A DNA stretch of 64,000 nucleotides from Tipula vernalis (lineage: Eukaryota > Arthropoda > Insecta > Diptera > Tipulidae). A program made the translations under genes and the position numbers. The stretch covers positions 134,128,326 through 134,192,325 of the forward strand of contig OY282558.1 in assembly GCA_958295665.1 (NCBI GenBank), given 5' to 3'. Each line of letters starts with the position of its first letter. The stretch's first letter is position 1. The notes under the pieces were generated by a model that did no database searches, was not told the origin of the DNA, and was given only the letters and a program-made list of their open reading frames with translations. Below, one piece after another: positions 1 to 11,509 of this stretch.

Positions 1-206
1 TTTTTTCTATTATTTGACGGAAATTTGATTTATTTGATGAAAATGCATTTTATATTATTTATATTATAACTCAAGCATGAAAATTTATTTAAGTATTTTC
101 TTTTATTTAATCACAATAAAAATAATCACAAAAAACTTTTTACCTAAAACGTCAAAACGAATATATTGAGGTTATGGTTTAAGTTTTTATTGAAATTTGA
201 TCAACT

Positions 207-313
207 CTTTCGGTTCGTTTCGTCCCTGAACTTATCATTGTGACAATGTTTTCGGTTTTCCATATGTTTTGACATATCCAACTTATAAGGCGGAACGAAA
301 CGAAACCGAAACG
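207..313. repeat. Short inverted repeat (possible MITE remnant)
   Basis: About 20-bp arms at 207-226 (core TTCGGTTCGTTTCGT) and 292-313 (ACGAAACGAAACCGAA) are near-perfect reverse complements around a ~65-bp spacer. The arms stand out from the AT-rich surroundings. No target duplication is evident, so this could be a miniature element remnant or a chance imperfect palindrome. Confidence 0.4.
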
Positions 314-331
314 AAACCTATGTGCCTCAGC

Positions 332-1876
332 CTTTATTATATCAATATAAATGGAATATATATGTAGGTATACACATATGTATTACTTTTGTAGTATAAT
401 CCGCTCGTATATAATAACAAAAGGCGAAGGTCATTTTTTTCTAATATGCGTACCAAATGTAAATAGATTTTAAATAAGAAAACGGAATTTTGTCATAAAA
501 TGTCATAAAAATTCAATTTACTTCTGTTCTTTAAACTGATGATAATATTCATTCTTTTCGAACGATGTTATTTTCTAGACCATTATATAGTTTATTGCTA
601 TTGTTTTAGAAAAAAAAAAGTAAGTGGTGGAATTTCTCTTTTGGAACAAAGAATCCTAATTATCGGTCGGCTTTCTTTCAACCTCACTATACGAAAATGC
701 ATTATTTTGCTCTACACAATAAATACATAAAAAAAAGGGATGTAAAGATTTTTCAAGTGTGGATCTACAAAAAAGAGTTTTATTGATGTGTCCATGAACA
801 TAATCATAAATAAATAATGTTGTATTATGTGTTTTGGTTATTCTGTATACCTATTTGCATCATGGACAAATATATCTAGAAAAAGAAAAGACAAGAGAAA
901 GATAACAAAAATATCTAGAAAAAGAAGAAAAGCTCAAGAAGAGAAATTAACTTCCGGAATTATAATTTTAAATAAAATTTGTGTAATTATTACAATTTGT
1001 TTTTTATTAATTGAATCTGAACCATCTTGATGTAAGTAGATAAATGCCTACTCATATAAAAAATCAACTTAAAATAAGGGACATAGGAAAACTGACTTTG
1101 GTATGTAAATTTTGCATCACAACATATTGCAATTACAAAAAGTTGCAATTATAAAATATTGCAATATAAAATCTTGCATAACAATTTCCCGTACTTTTTT
1201 TTCTCTATTCTGAGGAAAATAAATTGAAGAAAAATGACATCGACTAATTTAACTTGGATTTGTAGAGGCTAACGGCTTCGATAACTCTCACGGGCACGCG
1301 GGAGGTCGCTGCGCTCCCCCCCGCTTAGCCCTCCGAGGGGCTTTAGATTTGAGCTTCGGGGGACGTAGGAGCCGGGATCAGCAAACATGTCGCACTGCGT
1401 GCCGCACGTAGGAGTGGATTATATAGAATAAAAGGATTACCCAAATACATAATGTTGTAATTTATGATTGGAATGGAAAACATCAATAAAACTCTTTTTT
1501 GTAGATCCACCCCTTAAAAATCTTTCCATCCCTTTGTTTGTTATGTGTTCGTCGTGTAGAGAAAAAAAATACATCGTATAGTGAGATTGAAAGAAAGCCG
1601 ACCGATAATTAGGCATCAATATTTACTTTTTTTTTCTAAAACAATAGTAATAAACTATATAATGGTCTAGAAAATAACATCGTTGGTAAATGAAAGAATT
1701 TTTATGATATTTTATGACAAAATTCCTTTTTCTTATTTAAAATCTATTAACATTTGGTACGCATATTAGAAAAAAATAACCTTCGCCTTTTGTTATTATA
1801 TACGAGCGGGTTATACTACAAAAGTAATACATATGTGTATACCTACATATATATTCCATTTATATTGATATAATAA
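332..1876. mobile_element. Foldback-like element with ~450-bp inverted arms
   Basis: The left arm (about 332-815) reappears as its reverse complement at about 1437-1876, with scattered substitutions and small indels. The outer tips (TTATTATATCAATATAAATGG) match exactly, and the block around the sequence CGCTCGTATATAATAAC is almost identical. The ~620-bp centre (815-1437) is not repeated and contains a GC-rich block. Long inverted arms around a unique centre are what foldback-type DNA elements look like. I see no transposase frame and no certain flanking target duplication, so it is non-autonomous or an inverted duplication of other origin. Confidence 0.6.
1262..1420. other. GC-rich block inside the foldback-like element
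   Basis: About 160 bp of distinctly GC-rich DNA with runs of C and G and partly self-complementary segments (for example GCCCTCCGAGGGGC). It lies in surroundings that are roughly three quarters A+T. It has no supported coding frame, and I do not recognise it as a tRNA or rRNA segment. It forms part of the unique centre between the inverted arms and may be captured sequence. Confidence 0.5.
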
Positions 1877-2128
1877 GACTTGGTTTTGGTAAAATACCTA
1901 TTATGTACAAATATTTTTTCACTTGATAATTCCAAAAAGAACGCAAAATATAAACAACCTCAATTAATGCAATATTTTTGTCGATAGAATATCCAAAGAT
2001 TAAATATAATAAAATACATAAACTCATAAAAAATTAATTTACATTTGACAAAAAAAAATTACCAAATATTTCTTAAAACAACAAATTTTAAAAATTATAT
2101 TTCTAAAAACAAAACAAAAAAAAAAAAA

Positions 2129-2366
2129 ATTCGGCCCTTCGACCCATTCGGCCCTTCGACCCATTCGGCCCTTCGACCCATTCGGCCCTTCGACCCATTC
2201 GGCCCTTCGACATTCGGCCCTTCGGCATTCGGCCCTTCGACACATTCGGCCCTTCGACAAATTCGGCCCTTCGACATTCGGCCCTTCGACATTCGGCCCT
2301 TCGACACATTCGGCCCTTTGAAATTCGGCCCTTCGACATTCGGCCCTTCGACATTCGGCCCTTTGA
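2129..2366 (+). repeat. Minisatellite, unit ATTCGGCCCTTCGAC
   Basis: About 15 head-to-tail copies of the 15-bp unit ATTCGGCCCTTCGAC. Roughly half carry an extra dinucleotide (CC, AC or AA), giving 17-bp units. Two copies have CTTTGA in place of CTTCGA, and one has CGGC in place of CGAC. The array is open in several frames on both strands only because the unit lacks stop codons. Confidence 0.9.
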
Positions 2367-2510
2367 TATCATCCCAAAAAAAACACATAATGTATGTTGG
2401 TAATTCAAAAATTTATTATGAAAATGAAAGTTGGTTCTATGCCATTAATATATGAAAAAAACACTGTTAATGTGATCACCACGGCTCCCGTTTCAGGCCT
2501 GTATCCGAAC

Positions 2511-2670
<160 letters not shown>

Positions 2671-2689
2671 TGGTATTATAATCCGAAAT

Positions 2690-4960
2690 ATTCTTTCCAC
2701 TTGCCCATTTCCAGTTGCTACATCAGCCGTTCCCAATTGAAAATTAATTCCTCCTTTAGCGCAGTACTCGCTGAGTTCCCCTGAACAAAAAGCGCTACCT
2801 CTGTCTGCGATCAGCCTCTTGGAATTTCCAAAAATTGCTTTTTGTACATTAAGTCGCTGAAACCTCGTTGATGTTCAAGGTTTTTGTAGGGTAGATCCAA
2901 GTAAATTTGGAAAAGCCATCCACCATACAAAATATGTAACGATACCAGGCTTCCCAAATGGTGGATGTGGTAAGTCATCAATGGGCTGTCTCCTTTTGGA
3001 ATTGGATTTAATAATCCCTCCCGTTTTCCCACTTTCCGTTATGTTACAATGCAACGAACGCAATTTTTGATGCACTGCTAAATCTTCCCAGCGAGTTTTG
3101 GAATATAAAATTGCCGCTTGACAAGCACCTCGGTTTTATGTACAGCGAAATGACCTTGGTCGTGGTAGATTTTAATTATTTCTCGTTCCATCTTTCTTGG
3201 CACAACCAACCTCGTTGTTCCATCTTGCATCTTGAATGAAATATCATTATTAGTAATATAATCTATAGTCTATATATCTATAATCGGTCACAAATCGGCA
3301 TCCTCCTTTTGGGCTGCTCACACTCGATGTAGTATGTCCTCAACTATAGGTAAAACTAGAGAACCCCTGCTGAGAACATCAACATGTCGCATTCTATACC
3401 CTGGCCGGTGTTCTAATTGGAAATTAAATTCTTGCAACTTTTCTTGAGCTCAGCTCCTTCCGCTCCATGGAACGAGAGCGGCTATAATTGCAAGAATCTC
3501 TAACTCGTAACTGCCATATCTCTCCTGACACTTAAAAGTTTTTTTGCATTTATTGATCGTCATCTGATTTCGGCAGCAATATGGCGCCTAACCCCATCTT
3601 TCAGGCGTCGGTATTTAACTCTATTCCGCCTTACTGGACTATATTTTTAATATCGGATGGCTAACCAAACTTCTCTTTAATTTCTCAAACGCGCAGCTTT
3701 TTTTTTCTATGCCAAATTTGAATTCAACTCCTTTTCGCAAAGTATCACTCAGAGGTCTGGCCATCAATGCATAGTTTTGAACGAACCGTATAAAATATCC
3801 CGAAAGTCCTAGAAAACGAAGAAATTTTTTCACCGAATCCGGCTCTGGAAACTTCGAAATTGCCGTAGTTTTTCCGTTTGATGGTTGGATTTGTCCATTT
3901 TCAATCAGATACCCCAGATACTCAATTTTAATACAAAGAAACTGGCATTTGCTCCACATTATTTGTAAACTGTTCTGTTCTGCAACATGAAGAACCCGCT
4001 TTAATCTTTCTATGCCATCAGAGTAACTTGAAGCTGGAACAATTATGTCGTCAATGTAAACGGAAATAACCCCATTGCGACACAAATATATTATTGATAA
4101 AGCACATAAACATAGATGAACTGTTGCAAAGTCCAAACGGAGTCTATAGGAACTCGTATTATCCGAATGGTGTAACGAAAGCGGTGTACCTAATGAACTC
4201 TTCGGCAACCGGAACGTGGAAAAAACCGTTTCGGAGATCTAATGTTCAGAATATTTTTACATCGGCCAGTTTATCGATTTGGTCATCGATTAAAGGTAAT
4301 GGATACCGATCTCAAACGATAATGCTATTTAATTTACGGTAGTCCACGCATAACCTCTTCGACTCATCTTTTTTAGTAGCTAACACAATAGGACTAGCAT
4401 ACTCTGATGAACTGTGCCGAATAACTTTCTCCTCTAGCCATTCATCAATTTGATTTTTTACCACCTCCATCTGCAAAGGCGACAAACGCTACGGCTTGTA
4501 CGCAACGGGCTTCTGATCCACCACCTCAATGTGCATTTTTATGTTTGTTTTTGTTCGCTGCTTCTCTGGGTTGTAGTTGATTACGGCTTTTCTAATTGCA
4601 TCGTTTGCTGCTGCGTCGTTCACATGCCCCAACTCAATCGGAACATCTCCCCTTTAAATATCTAAGGAGTATGTCTCTGAAACAATCTTCTTCATAGTGA
4701 CGCTCTCCGGGATTAAGACGGTAACAGTTTAGTTGATGAGTTCTCTACCTAAAATGAAACTAAATGTTTTGTATTCATCACCATCAATTAATAGGACTGT
4801 CTCAAATCCCTCTAATGTGTTTAGCCCAATAGAACCAGTTCCGCGAAACACAATGGGTTCGCCACCCAAATTTACTAATCCTGTGAGTAAAAACTTTATG
4901 TGTGACACAAGATTAATATCACCACCTGTATTCTACAAGCGCGTAAAACTCTGTTCCATT
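2690..4960 (-). pseudogene. pol pseudogene: PR, RT, RNase H, integrase (gypsy relic)
   Basis: Minus-strand pol of a Ty3/gypsy element. The protease region (about 4960-4700) is eroded and the catalytic D-T/S-G triad cannot be read cleanly. The RT palm starts near 4490 (motif LCVDYRKLN, ~4380-4350). It is scrambled by frameshifts between 4350 and 4200, then gives the catalytic YIDD at about 4058-4047 and the thumb/connection to ~3640. RNase H ends with a RHVDVLSRG motif near 3370. The integrase zinc domain (YHDQGHFAVHKT, ~3170) and part of the DDE core (ADRGSAF, ~2800; NGQVER, ~2700) follow before the (TA)n array truncates it. Many stops and frameshifts make it non-functional. Confidence 0.85.
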
Positions 4961-4989
4961 TAGTGTTAAATTTTTAAAGATTTTGGATG

Positions 4990-5662
4990 GAAGTGCACTC
5001 GTCTCTTCCAGTACTGTATACGACTTCTTAGACAGCTCCGATTTCCTCTCGCAATTTGTAGAAACATGTCCAAACTGCAGACATTTGTAGCATTTTAGGA
5101 CCCCTTCTGAATTGAGATGATTTGGATTCATCCTTCGATTTCGGTAGTACCGGTCCATTCTTATGACTATTTTTCGACACCTCCTTGATTTCTTCATAGT
5201 ACCTCAGCTTCACCTTGAACTCCTCGAATGTATTGGCTCCATATAACACCGCCTTGTTTGGTTCAAAATCGATAATTCCTCCTATAGAATACTGCATTAA
5301 CGCAGCATCCTCCAAATGTCCATTTTCGCCAAGCTCCCTCACCACTAATAAATAATTTGTATACGATTCATTGGGTTGTTTTTTTCCCGTTCGGCCATCT
5401 TTTTATGTATCACCGCACTGTTTTTCCTCTCCGGAAACTCATATTTTAATAGATTAATAAGCTTTTCCCACGTGTCAATTTCCTCCGCCACCCTCAATGA
5501 ATTTTTTGCTGTCCCACCCAATAAGCGTTTTGCGTAAACAACCTTTTGTTGGTCTGTCCAACCTGTATAACCATCTGTTTCATCGATGTCTTTTACACAC
5601 TTACCAAGGAAGTAATCGTGGTCTCCACTAAACTTAGAAAGAGATTCCTCAACATCTCTAAA
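4990..5662 (-). pseudogene. gag pseudogene (gypsy relic)
   Basis: This is a Gag-like structural protein that would form the retrotransposon particle and bind its RNA. The minus-strand reading begins at the (TA)n border with the gag motif [15 protein letters not shown], runs through a helical matrix/capsid-like region, and reaches one CCHC zinc knuckle near 5048-5092 (C-x2-C-x4-H-x4-C, read as CYKCLQFGHVSTNC). At least one frameshift lies near 5345 and another near 5150. The N-terminus is missing at the microsatellite boundary. It is not expected to be functional. The RNA-binding role is inferred from the family. Confidence 0.8.
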
Positions 5663-5671
5663 AGTAAAAAT

Positions 5672-5856
<185 letters not shown>

Positions 5857-5985
5857 ATTTTTACTTTATATAATACAGATCGCACATGAAATAGGAAAGT
5901 GACACAACTGAAAATCGTTACATTTTTCGTTAATAAACATCATAAGAAGCTTAATGTGCCGTTGTTCCTTTTTTGGACACCTGTA

Positions 5986-6040
5986 GCGAATAGTGTAGCT
6001 ACATCGAAATTAACAATTTCGATGTTACTACACTATTCGC
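5986..6040. repeat. Hairpin, 26-bp arms and 3-nt loop
   Basis: Arms 5986-6011 and 6015-6040 are reverse complements with two mismatches (outer core GCGAATAGTGTAG, inner core ACATCGAAATT) around the loop AAC. An RNA from either strand would fold into a nearly perfect 55-nt stem-loop. It may be a palindromic MITE tip or an inverted duplication. Confidence 0.75.
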
Positions 6041-7128
6041 TTTTGCTCTCCTGAAAAATTTGATTTTTTGACTTGTTTGACTATTATTTGTCATGTGCCA
6101 TTTACAGATTACAATTTTCATGAACTTTTTATTTTAATTTTAACTTAATTACTTAATAGTTATTATTGTTAGTTTTTCACACATAATTCATATATTAATG
6201 TAATTTACGAATTTTTTTAAATTTTTAAATTGTAAAATGTATAAAATGGGTTTTAACATGAATATGCACAACTGTGGATTATGCTGTGCTTCAGTCATTA
6301 CGCTTTTTAACTAAAGGATATCTAGGTAGATTTTTAATTTTAATTAGAAATTCTACGATGTTCGTAAAGTAGATATAAACATGTATGGTAGCGACATAAC
6401 CAATTAACATTTTTTGTCAATATACGAGTAAGCTTAGTAGAGTTTTTAAATGAAATGAATGTTTTTTCGATTTAATAATATTACCGTTTGAATTTTTAAT
6501 TTCCTCCTCAGCATCATCTTGGCAATTTTAATATTGTCCTGTAGTTTTACATCATATTCTAATGTTTCTTAATAAAAAGTAATTTGTCTACTGTACAATT
6601 AAATTTGTCTAGAACCCTTGATTAAATTTTTATTATAACATTTGAATTAATTTTAAAGAAGCTTAAAGTTTTTAATATGCTTATCCTTTACTTTTATCTT
6701 TCTAAATTATTTTATTGCTTAGAAAGCGCCATAACCATACCAAACGTACACATCATTATTATGATTAGTATCTCATTCAATTACTATCTCCCATATCTTT
6801 TTTAAATTACTTAGTTTATAAAGCGATCGTATAGATAAAAGCTTCATAGCACCAAACAAATAAACTAGAAATAAAATAAATATAATTTTTTTTATCTCTC
6901 TAATGACATAAAAGCTACACGAATATTAAAGTTTTATCGTGTATCTCTTCGTATATATGTTGATACATATGATGATGGATTCAACACCTTTACCATCCAA
7001 ATATATACACAAATATAACAAAAAAGCTCTAATAAAATGTGTAATAATAATGATATATGCTTGAAATAAAAATAAAATAATAATATTAAAAGTAAATACA
7101 CAACAACGATAATATAATAAAGCTCAGT

Positions 7129-7202
<74 letters not shown>

Positions 7203-8131
7203 TTAGACGAAATAGCTTTATTTAGAAGACCAAATATACCTGACATGTTTATTGATGGCAATCAAAATAAATATTAAATATTTGTTGTACTCTTGGTTAT
7301 GGTTTACATGATTCGGAGCTGAGGGGGATATTCGGTATTTAATTTTTATTTGAAGGTCGAGCTATAATTTTTAAGCTTTTAGTATAGAGCTGTATATAGA
7401 TAAATATTTATATCGATTGCGAAAACAATAATAAACAGAAAATGATTTTCCCAATTTCCTCCTGTCTATTCCAAGGTCTGTACGCTATATAAAAGTCAGT
7501 GATGTGATTGATTTATTTTGATAACAAAAAAAAATGTTTTTTGTTCAACTTTTTCATAATTTTTTTGAAATTTATTTCTGCCGAGAAAAATCAAAATAAT
7601 AATAAAAACTAATAACATGAATAAACACAAAAATGAAAAATGTTTTTTATTTCTAATTTACTTGTTGATGGTAACAACAACATTTAAGCATTGATTTTCT
7701 CTACTGCCAATCTTTCGGTTTAACTTGTTATGGAAATTAAATGGAAATTGAATGAATATTACGTTCACCAAAACCATAAATCATCTGACAAAAGTTTTAA
7801 TTGTTTTTGTTTTTTTTTTTTATTCTCATTACAGATTATGATACGTACTAACGTCAACAATATTGTAACAAACACAACTACAACAACCCGACTCAAAAAA
7901 GTCGTGATAATTATATTAAAGTGTGGTACTCTTAATCAAAGATAATATTAAATGAGCATGATGGCAACAGATATGCTGGTTTGATGAGGGTATACGATGA
8001 GTCGAGCTTTTATATCAAAAACAGAAACATCAAATCAAAATGTTTTTAAAACAAATGATTATTTTAAGATTTTAATTAAGAAATTTAATATTTTGTGCAC
8101 TGTATACTAATAATTGGACCATACACCATCG
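6041..8131. other. AT-rich non-coding DNA upstream of the CUB exon
   Basis: No coding frame longer than chance, no transposon protein and no RNA gene is recognised. It contains a (GT)n microsatellite at 7127-7200 and repeated AAAGCT words (for example 6838, 6911, 7023, 7119). It is probably an intron or the 5' flank of the gene whose exon starts at 8132. No promoter can be placed. Confidence 0.5.
7127..7200 (+). repeat. (GT)n microsatellite
   Basis: About 70 bp of GT dinucleotides, interrupted once by TTT near 7133 and by GTAT near 7195. Confidence 0.95.
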
Positions 8132-8751
8132 ATGTCATCTTCCAATTTATTATTTCTAATTATTTTGGCATTTCATATGGCCAAACATATACCATATATA
8201 GAAACCACAAAAACTCCATCATTATCATTAATTGGAACGACCAGTCGAACGACAACAGACAATGTTAATGGTATAGATGATGAAAAATGTGGTGGCTACC
8301 TAACAAATCGGTATGGTGTAATACAGACACCAAAATTTCCAAATAAATTTCGGGTACCAATAACGTGCACCTGGATTATTGATGGGTCAATGATTGTGAC
8401 ACAGAATTTAACAATAAATATTTATTTGACACAGTTATATGTGTTAGCCGGTCTCAAATTTACTGAATACATGTATTATAGTGATGATTACAAGGTACCA
8501 AGTCACAATGTGATTGAATTGAGTGAAGACAATGTGACACAAATTGCGTTAATACAATTTATGAGTCCGTATTTAGAGATAAAATTTCATATGGCAAATT
8601 TACATGGGACCCATTTAAGGGTGCTGGATCGTTTTTTAAACGTATATGGATTTAATATAACATACGAGATGGGTGTACAGCCCAAGGAGGTGAAGTGTAA
8701 TACGAAACGTTGTAGTTTCTTGGGGCACTGCTATGTGGATGGAAATTTTAC
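8132..8751 (+). CDS. First coding exon of a secreted or membrane CUB/EGF-like protein
   Basis: The exon starts at the ATG of MSSSNLLFLIILAF. The open frame extends upstream only through non-ATG codons, so 8132 is the best start. Residues 1-20 look like a signal peptide. A CUB domain follows a Thr/Ser-rich linker, from C-G-G-Y (about residue 54) with the typical G-V-I-Q-T-P-x-F-P-N and C-T-W-I-I elements, up to about residue 180. Several N-glycosylation sequons are present (NLT, NVT, NIT). Two cysteine-containing turns near the end (CNTKRCSFLGHC) look like the start of an EGF-like domain. The frame ends at a consensus splice donor (GTAAGT, 8752). CUB proteins act outside the cell in binding or development. 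The rest of the gene is not in view and I cannot name it. It is the only convincing host coding sequence in the window. Confidence 0.75.
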
Positions 8752-9610
8752 GTAAGTACATTTAAAAAATTTTCAAAATTTTATATTTTAGGAAAATTGT
8801 TAAATAAAATATTTTAAACCTTTTGGAAAGCTGATTATTTATAATGCTAAACAACATCAGATATATACAGCAAAGTTTTTTTTTTATAAGTAGTCATGAA
8901 ATTTTAATATTTTCTGAGAATCAAATAAAGTTGTCTCAACCAAAGTTATTTATTGTTAGACCTTTAAGGCTAAATCTGTCATTTGAACGATAAATCTTTG
9001 ATTTACCGAACTACTTGAAAAATATTTTCTAAAAAGTTTTTATTTAATAAGTGATTTGACGAAATTTGCCAGTTCGAAATATATAATTCAATCAAAATCC
9101 AAACTTTATGAAAAAGCTCTTTAGTAATACGGGTATATTTATTTTTGGGTTATGGATTTATTTTTTTGTACAGTAACAATACCGCCTATTACATTTTCTT
9201 TTAAAAAACAAAAACATTTTTTTGTCTTATATTTGAAACTTTGAAAAGTTTCGCATTATGATTTGAAAGTTTATTATATTTTTAAAACTGACAAAGTTTT
9301 CCACACTTTCGATCTAATTATTTTATTTACAAATCATTGTTAAAAGATGTTTTTTAAAATATACACATTATAGAAGATTTAACTTATAATTTAATTATCA
9401 ACTTAAACCAAAAGTAGTTTTGGAACGAAATCAGACAGATAATAAGAGATTTTTTTTTAGTTTTGTTGCATTTTGACATGATCTTTTTGCATGGAGTTTA
9501 TTAGATATTTCAGTAATTGGAAAGGTATTCCAAAAAACATTGCTGTTAACAAACCTACTAAACCTGAACATGACGAAACAAAGTTTTGGTTTCAAAAAGT
9601 CTTAATTTAG
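8752..9610 (+). other. AT-rich DNA after the CUB exon, probably intron
   Basis: It begins with the splice donor GTAAGT. No coding frame or recognised repeat is seen up to the gypsy relic at ~9.61 kb. I see no matching downstream exon on the plus strand in the window, so if the gene is intact its next exon lies beyond transposon-rich intronic sequence. Confidence 0.45.
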
Positions 9611-9639
9611 AAAATAATTTTCGGCCTTTGTCGTCGTGA

Positions 9640-10594
9640 ACTGATAATCTTGTAGCATTAGAGCCCAGGCCGCAATCCTCGGAACAATTTCTTTTGTGTC
9701 CATTGTCATTTTGAAGGCGGCGCAGTCGGTTACGATTTTGTACTTAATGCCCAACAGATAGACCATCAGTTTTTTAGAGCTCCCACAATTGCAGGCACTT
9801 ATAGTTCGTAACTAAAGTAATTTTCTTGGGCAGGTGTAGTCTTTACCTGTAAAAGTAGACCGGATGAAACTGGTTGTCTACTTGACTCTTTTGCATCAAG
9901 GTCGCCCCGAATCCGATTTTGGATGCGTCAGTGTGGAGCCCGGTCTCTCTGTCTGGGCTAAAAATAATTAAAATAGATTTATCGATTAATATTACTTATC
10001 TGTTGCTCCGCGAACGGGAATTTCATGTTTTTCTTCAGAAGGTCTATCATCGGTTTCGCCGCGATTGAATAGTCCTTAATTTATTCGCGGAAATATCCCG
10101 TCAGTCCCAAAAAACTCTGCACTTGCCTGACTGTTTTCGGAACCGGGAATTTCGATACTGCTACGGTCTTACTCTCCGATGGTCCCACCGTCCTTTCAGT
10201 GATAACATGCCCTAAGTACTAAATGCGACCACAAAAAAATTGACACTTTTCCCCCTTAAGCTTTGGTCCAAATTCTCCTGCAACTTGCAATACCATCTTA
10301 AGCTTCTCTATGCTCTCTTCTTCTGACCGTGATGCGATTATAATATCGTCCAGGTAGATCAAGATGCATCCTGCTGTGACCAATTCCTTAAACACGAAGC
10401 GAATAAATCTTTGAAACACTGCTGGCGACGTGCACAATCCGAATGGTGCTCTCTTGAACTCGTATTAACCCGTTGGTTACAAAGGCCCTGTATTTTTGAC
10501 TGTCCTTCTCGGCTGGAACGTGAAAAAATCCATTTTCCAAGTCGAGCGTAATAAACACCACCGCGTTGTGTAACCGGTCGATTTGGCCTTCTAT
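9640..10594 (-). pseudogene. pol pseudogene, 3' part (RT palm and RNase H)
   Basis: Continuation of the interrupted RT: IEGQIDRLHN at the border (~10,594-10,565), then the region before the palm, MCTSPAVFQRFIRF at ~10,437, and the catalytic YLDD at about 10,356-10,345, followed by the thumb. RNase H begins near 9,955 with GLHTDASKIGFGATL (first catalytic Asp in TDAS) and decays toward 9,640. Integrase is absent. Several frameshifts are present, the clearest near 10,450. Confidence 0.8.
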
Positions 10595-10600
10595 TAATGG

Positions 10601-10897
10601 AGTGTATTTGTGCCGGTTCTACATGATTTGGGAATGGAATTGTAACGTAACCTGTACCTAAACGTCTATGTATCATTTCATAGGATGCATTCAGGGGCAA
10701 AATACATACATACAAGGGGTAATAATATACTTTCAGGCGGTATAGCATACATTCAGGCAGTAAGTTGTATTGCAGTCCCGCTTTCAGGAGTAAATCCATA
10801 TATTCAGGGGTAATAGCATACTTTCGGATGGTATGTGATACATTTAGGGGGTAAATTATATTAAAAGCATACTTTCAGGGTAATTTATGCTTATGCG
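10601..10897 (+). repeat. Left terminal inverted repeat of the Polinton-like element
   Basis: It aligns colinearly with the reverse complement of 12,981-13,279 from the outermost AGTGTATTTGTGCC to about 10,897, with scattered mismatches. Inside it are repeated 10-bp words (ATACATTCAGG / ATACTTTCAGG) spaced about 20-30 bp and often followed by GGTAA. Confidence 0.85.
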
Positions 10898-11243
10898 AAA
10901 ACAGTATCAACCATCTAAAATCGGAGGTGACACGTCCCATATTATAAAGTTCATAATCTTTTAAAAGTTCATGAACTTTCTTAAATCGAACGTTGGCGTG
11001 CCCCTCCCCAGTTATGTAAGCCCACAACAGGTAACATAACAATAGGCAACATAAATAACGCACACGATTCGACCCACGACATACAACAACAAACATGCAG
11101 TCACATTTTTTAACATGCATAACAAGTTTAATATTACGAGTTATGCTGTAAATATATATTTTGCCTTTTATGCAAAATATAATGTAATTGACTTTAAAAT
11201 AAAACGTGTGAACATAAAAAATGTAAAGATGATAACGCTGCAT
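10875..11243 (-). other. Unassigned open frame inside the Polinton-like element
   Basis: A minus-strand frame of up to 122 codons between the left TIR and the PolB fragment. The N-terminal half is hydrophobic. The C-terminal half (from about residue 78) is charged, with the segment FKKVHELLKDYELYNMG. I do not recognise it. It could be a remnant of another element gene or a chance frame. A poly-C run lies at 11,428-11,442, outside the frame. Confidence 0.2.
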
Positions 11244-11509
11244 TTTTTATGTATATAAACTCGAATCAAACCATTACTCGGTGAGATTTATATTGTATTC
11301 CAACCTAAATTGTACTCTTTATGTAAGATCAAAATAAAATTAATAAAATAAATTCTGGAATTAATAAAAATTAATTCCAGAATAATAAAATTTTAAGTGT
11401 TTTTGAATCAATAAATATAACTCCTCCCCCCCCCCCCCCCTCTTGAAAAAAACTAGTTTTGGCATGAATAAAATCATTATCACAAATATCGGATATTGTT
11501 AATTATTAT

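Noticed and set aside
2045..2455. 136-codon frame through the minisatellite
   Set aside because: It is open because the 15/17-bp unit lacks stops; the same region is open in several frames on both strands.
11428..11442. Poly-C run inside the Polinton-like element
   Set aside because: A simple mononucleotide tract with no evident role and prone to sequencing error.
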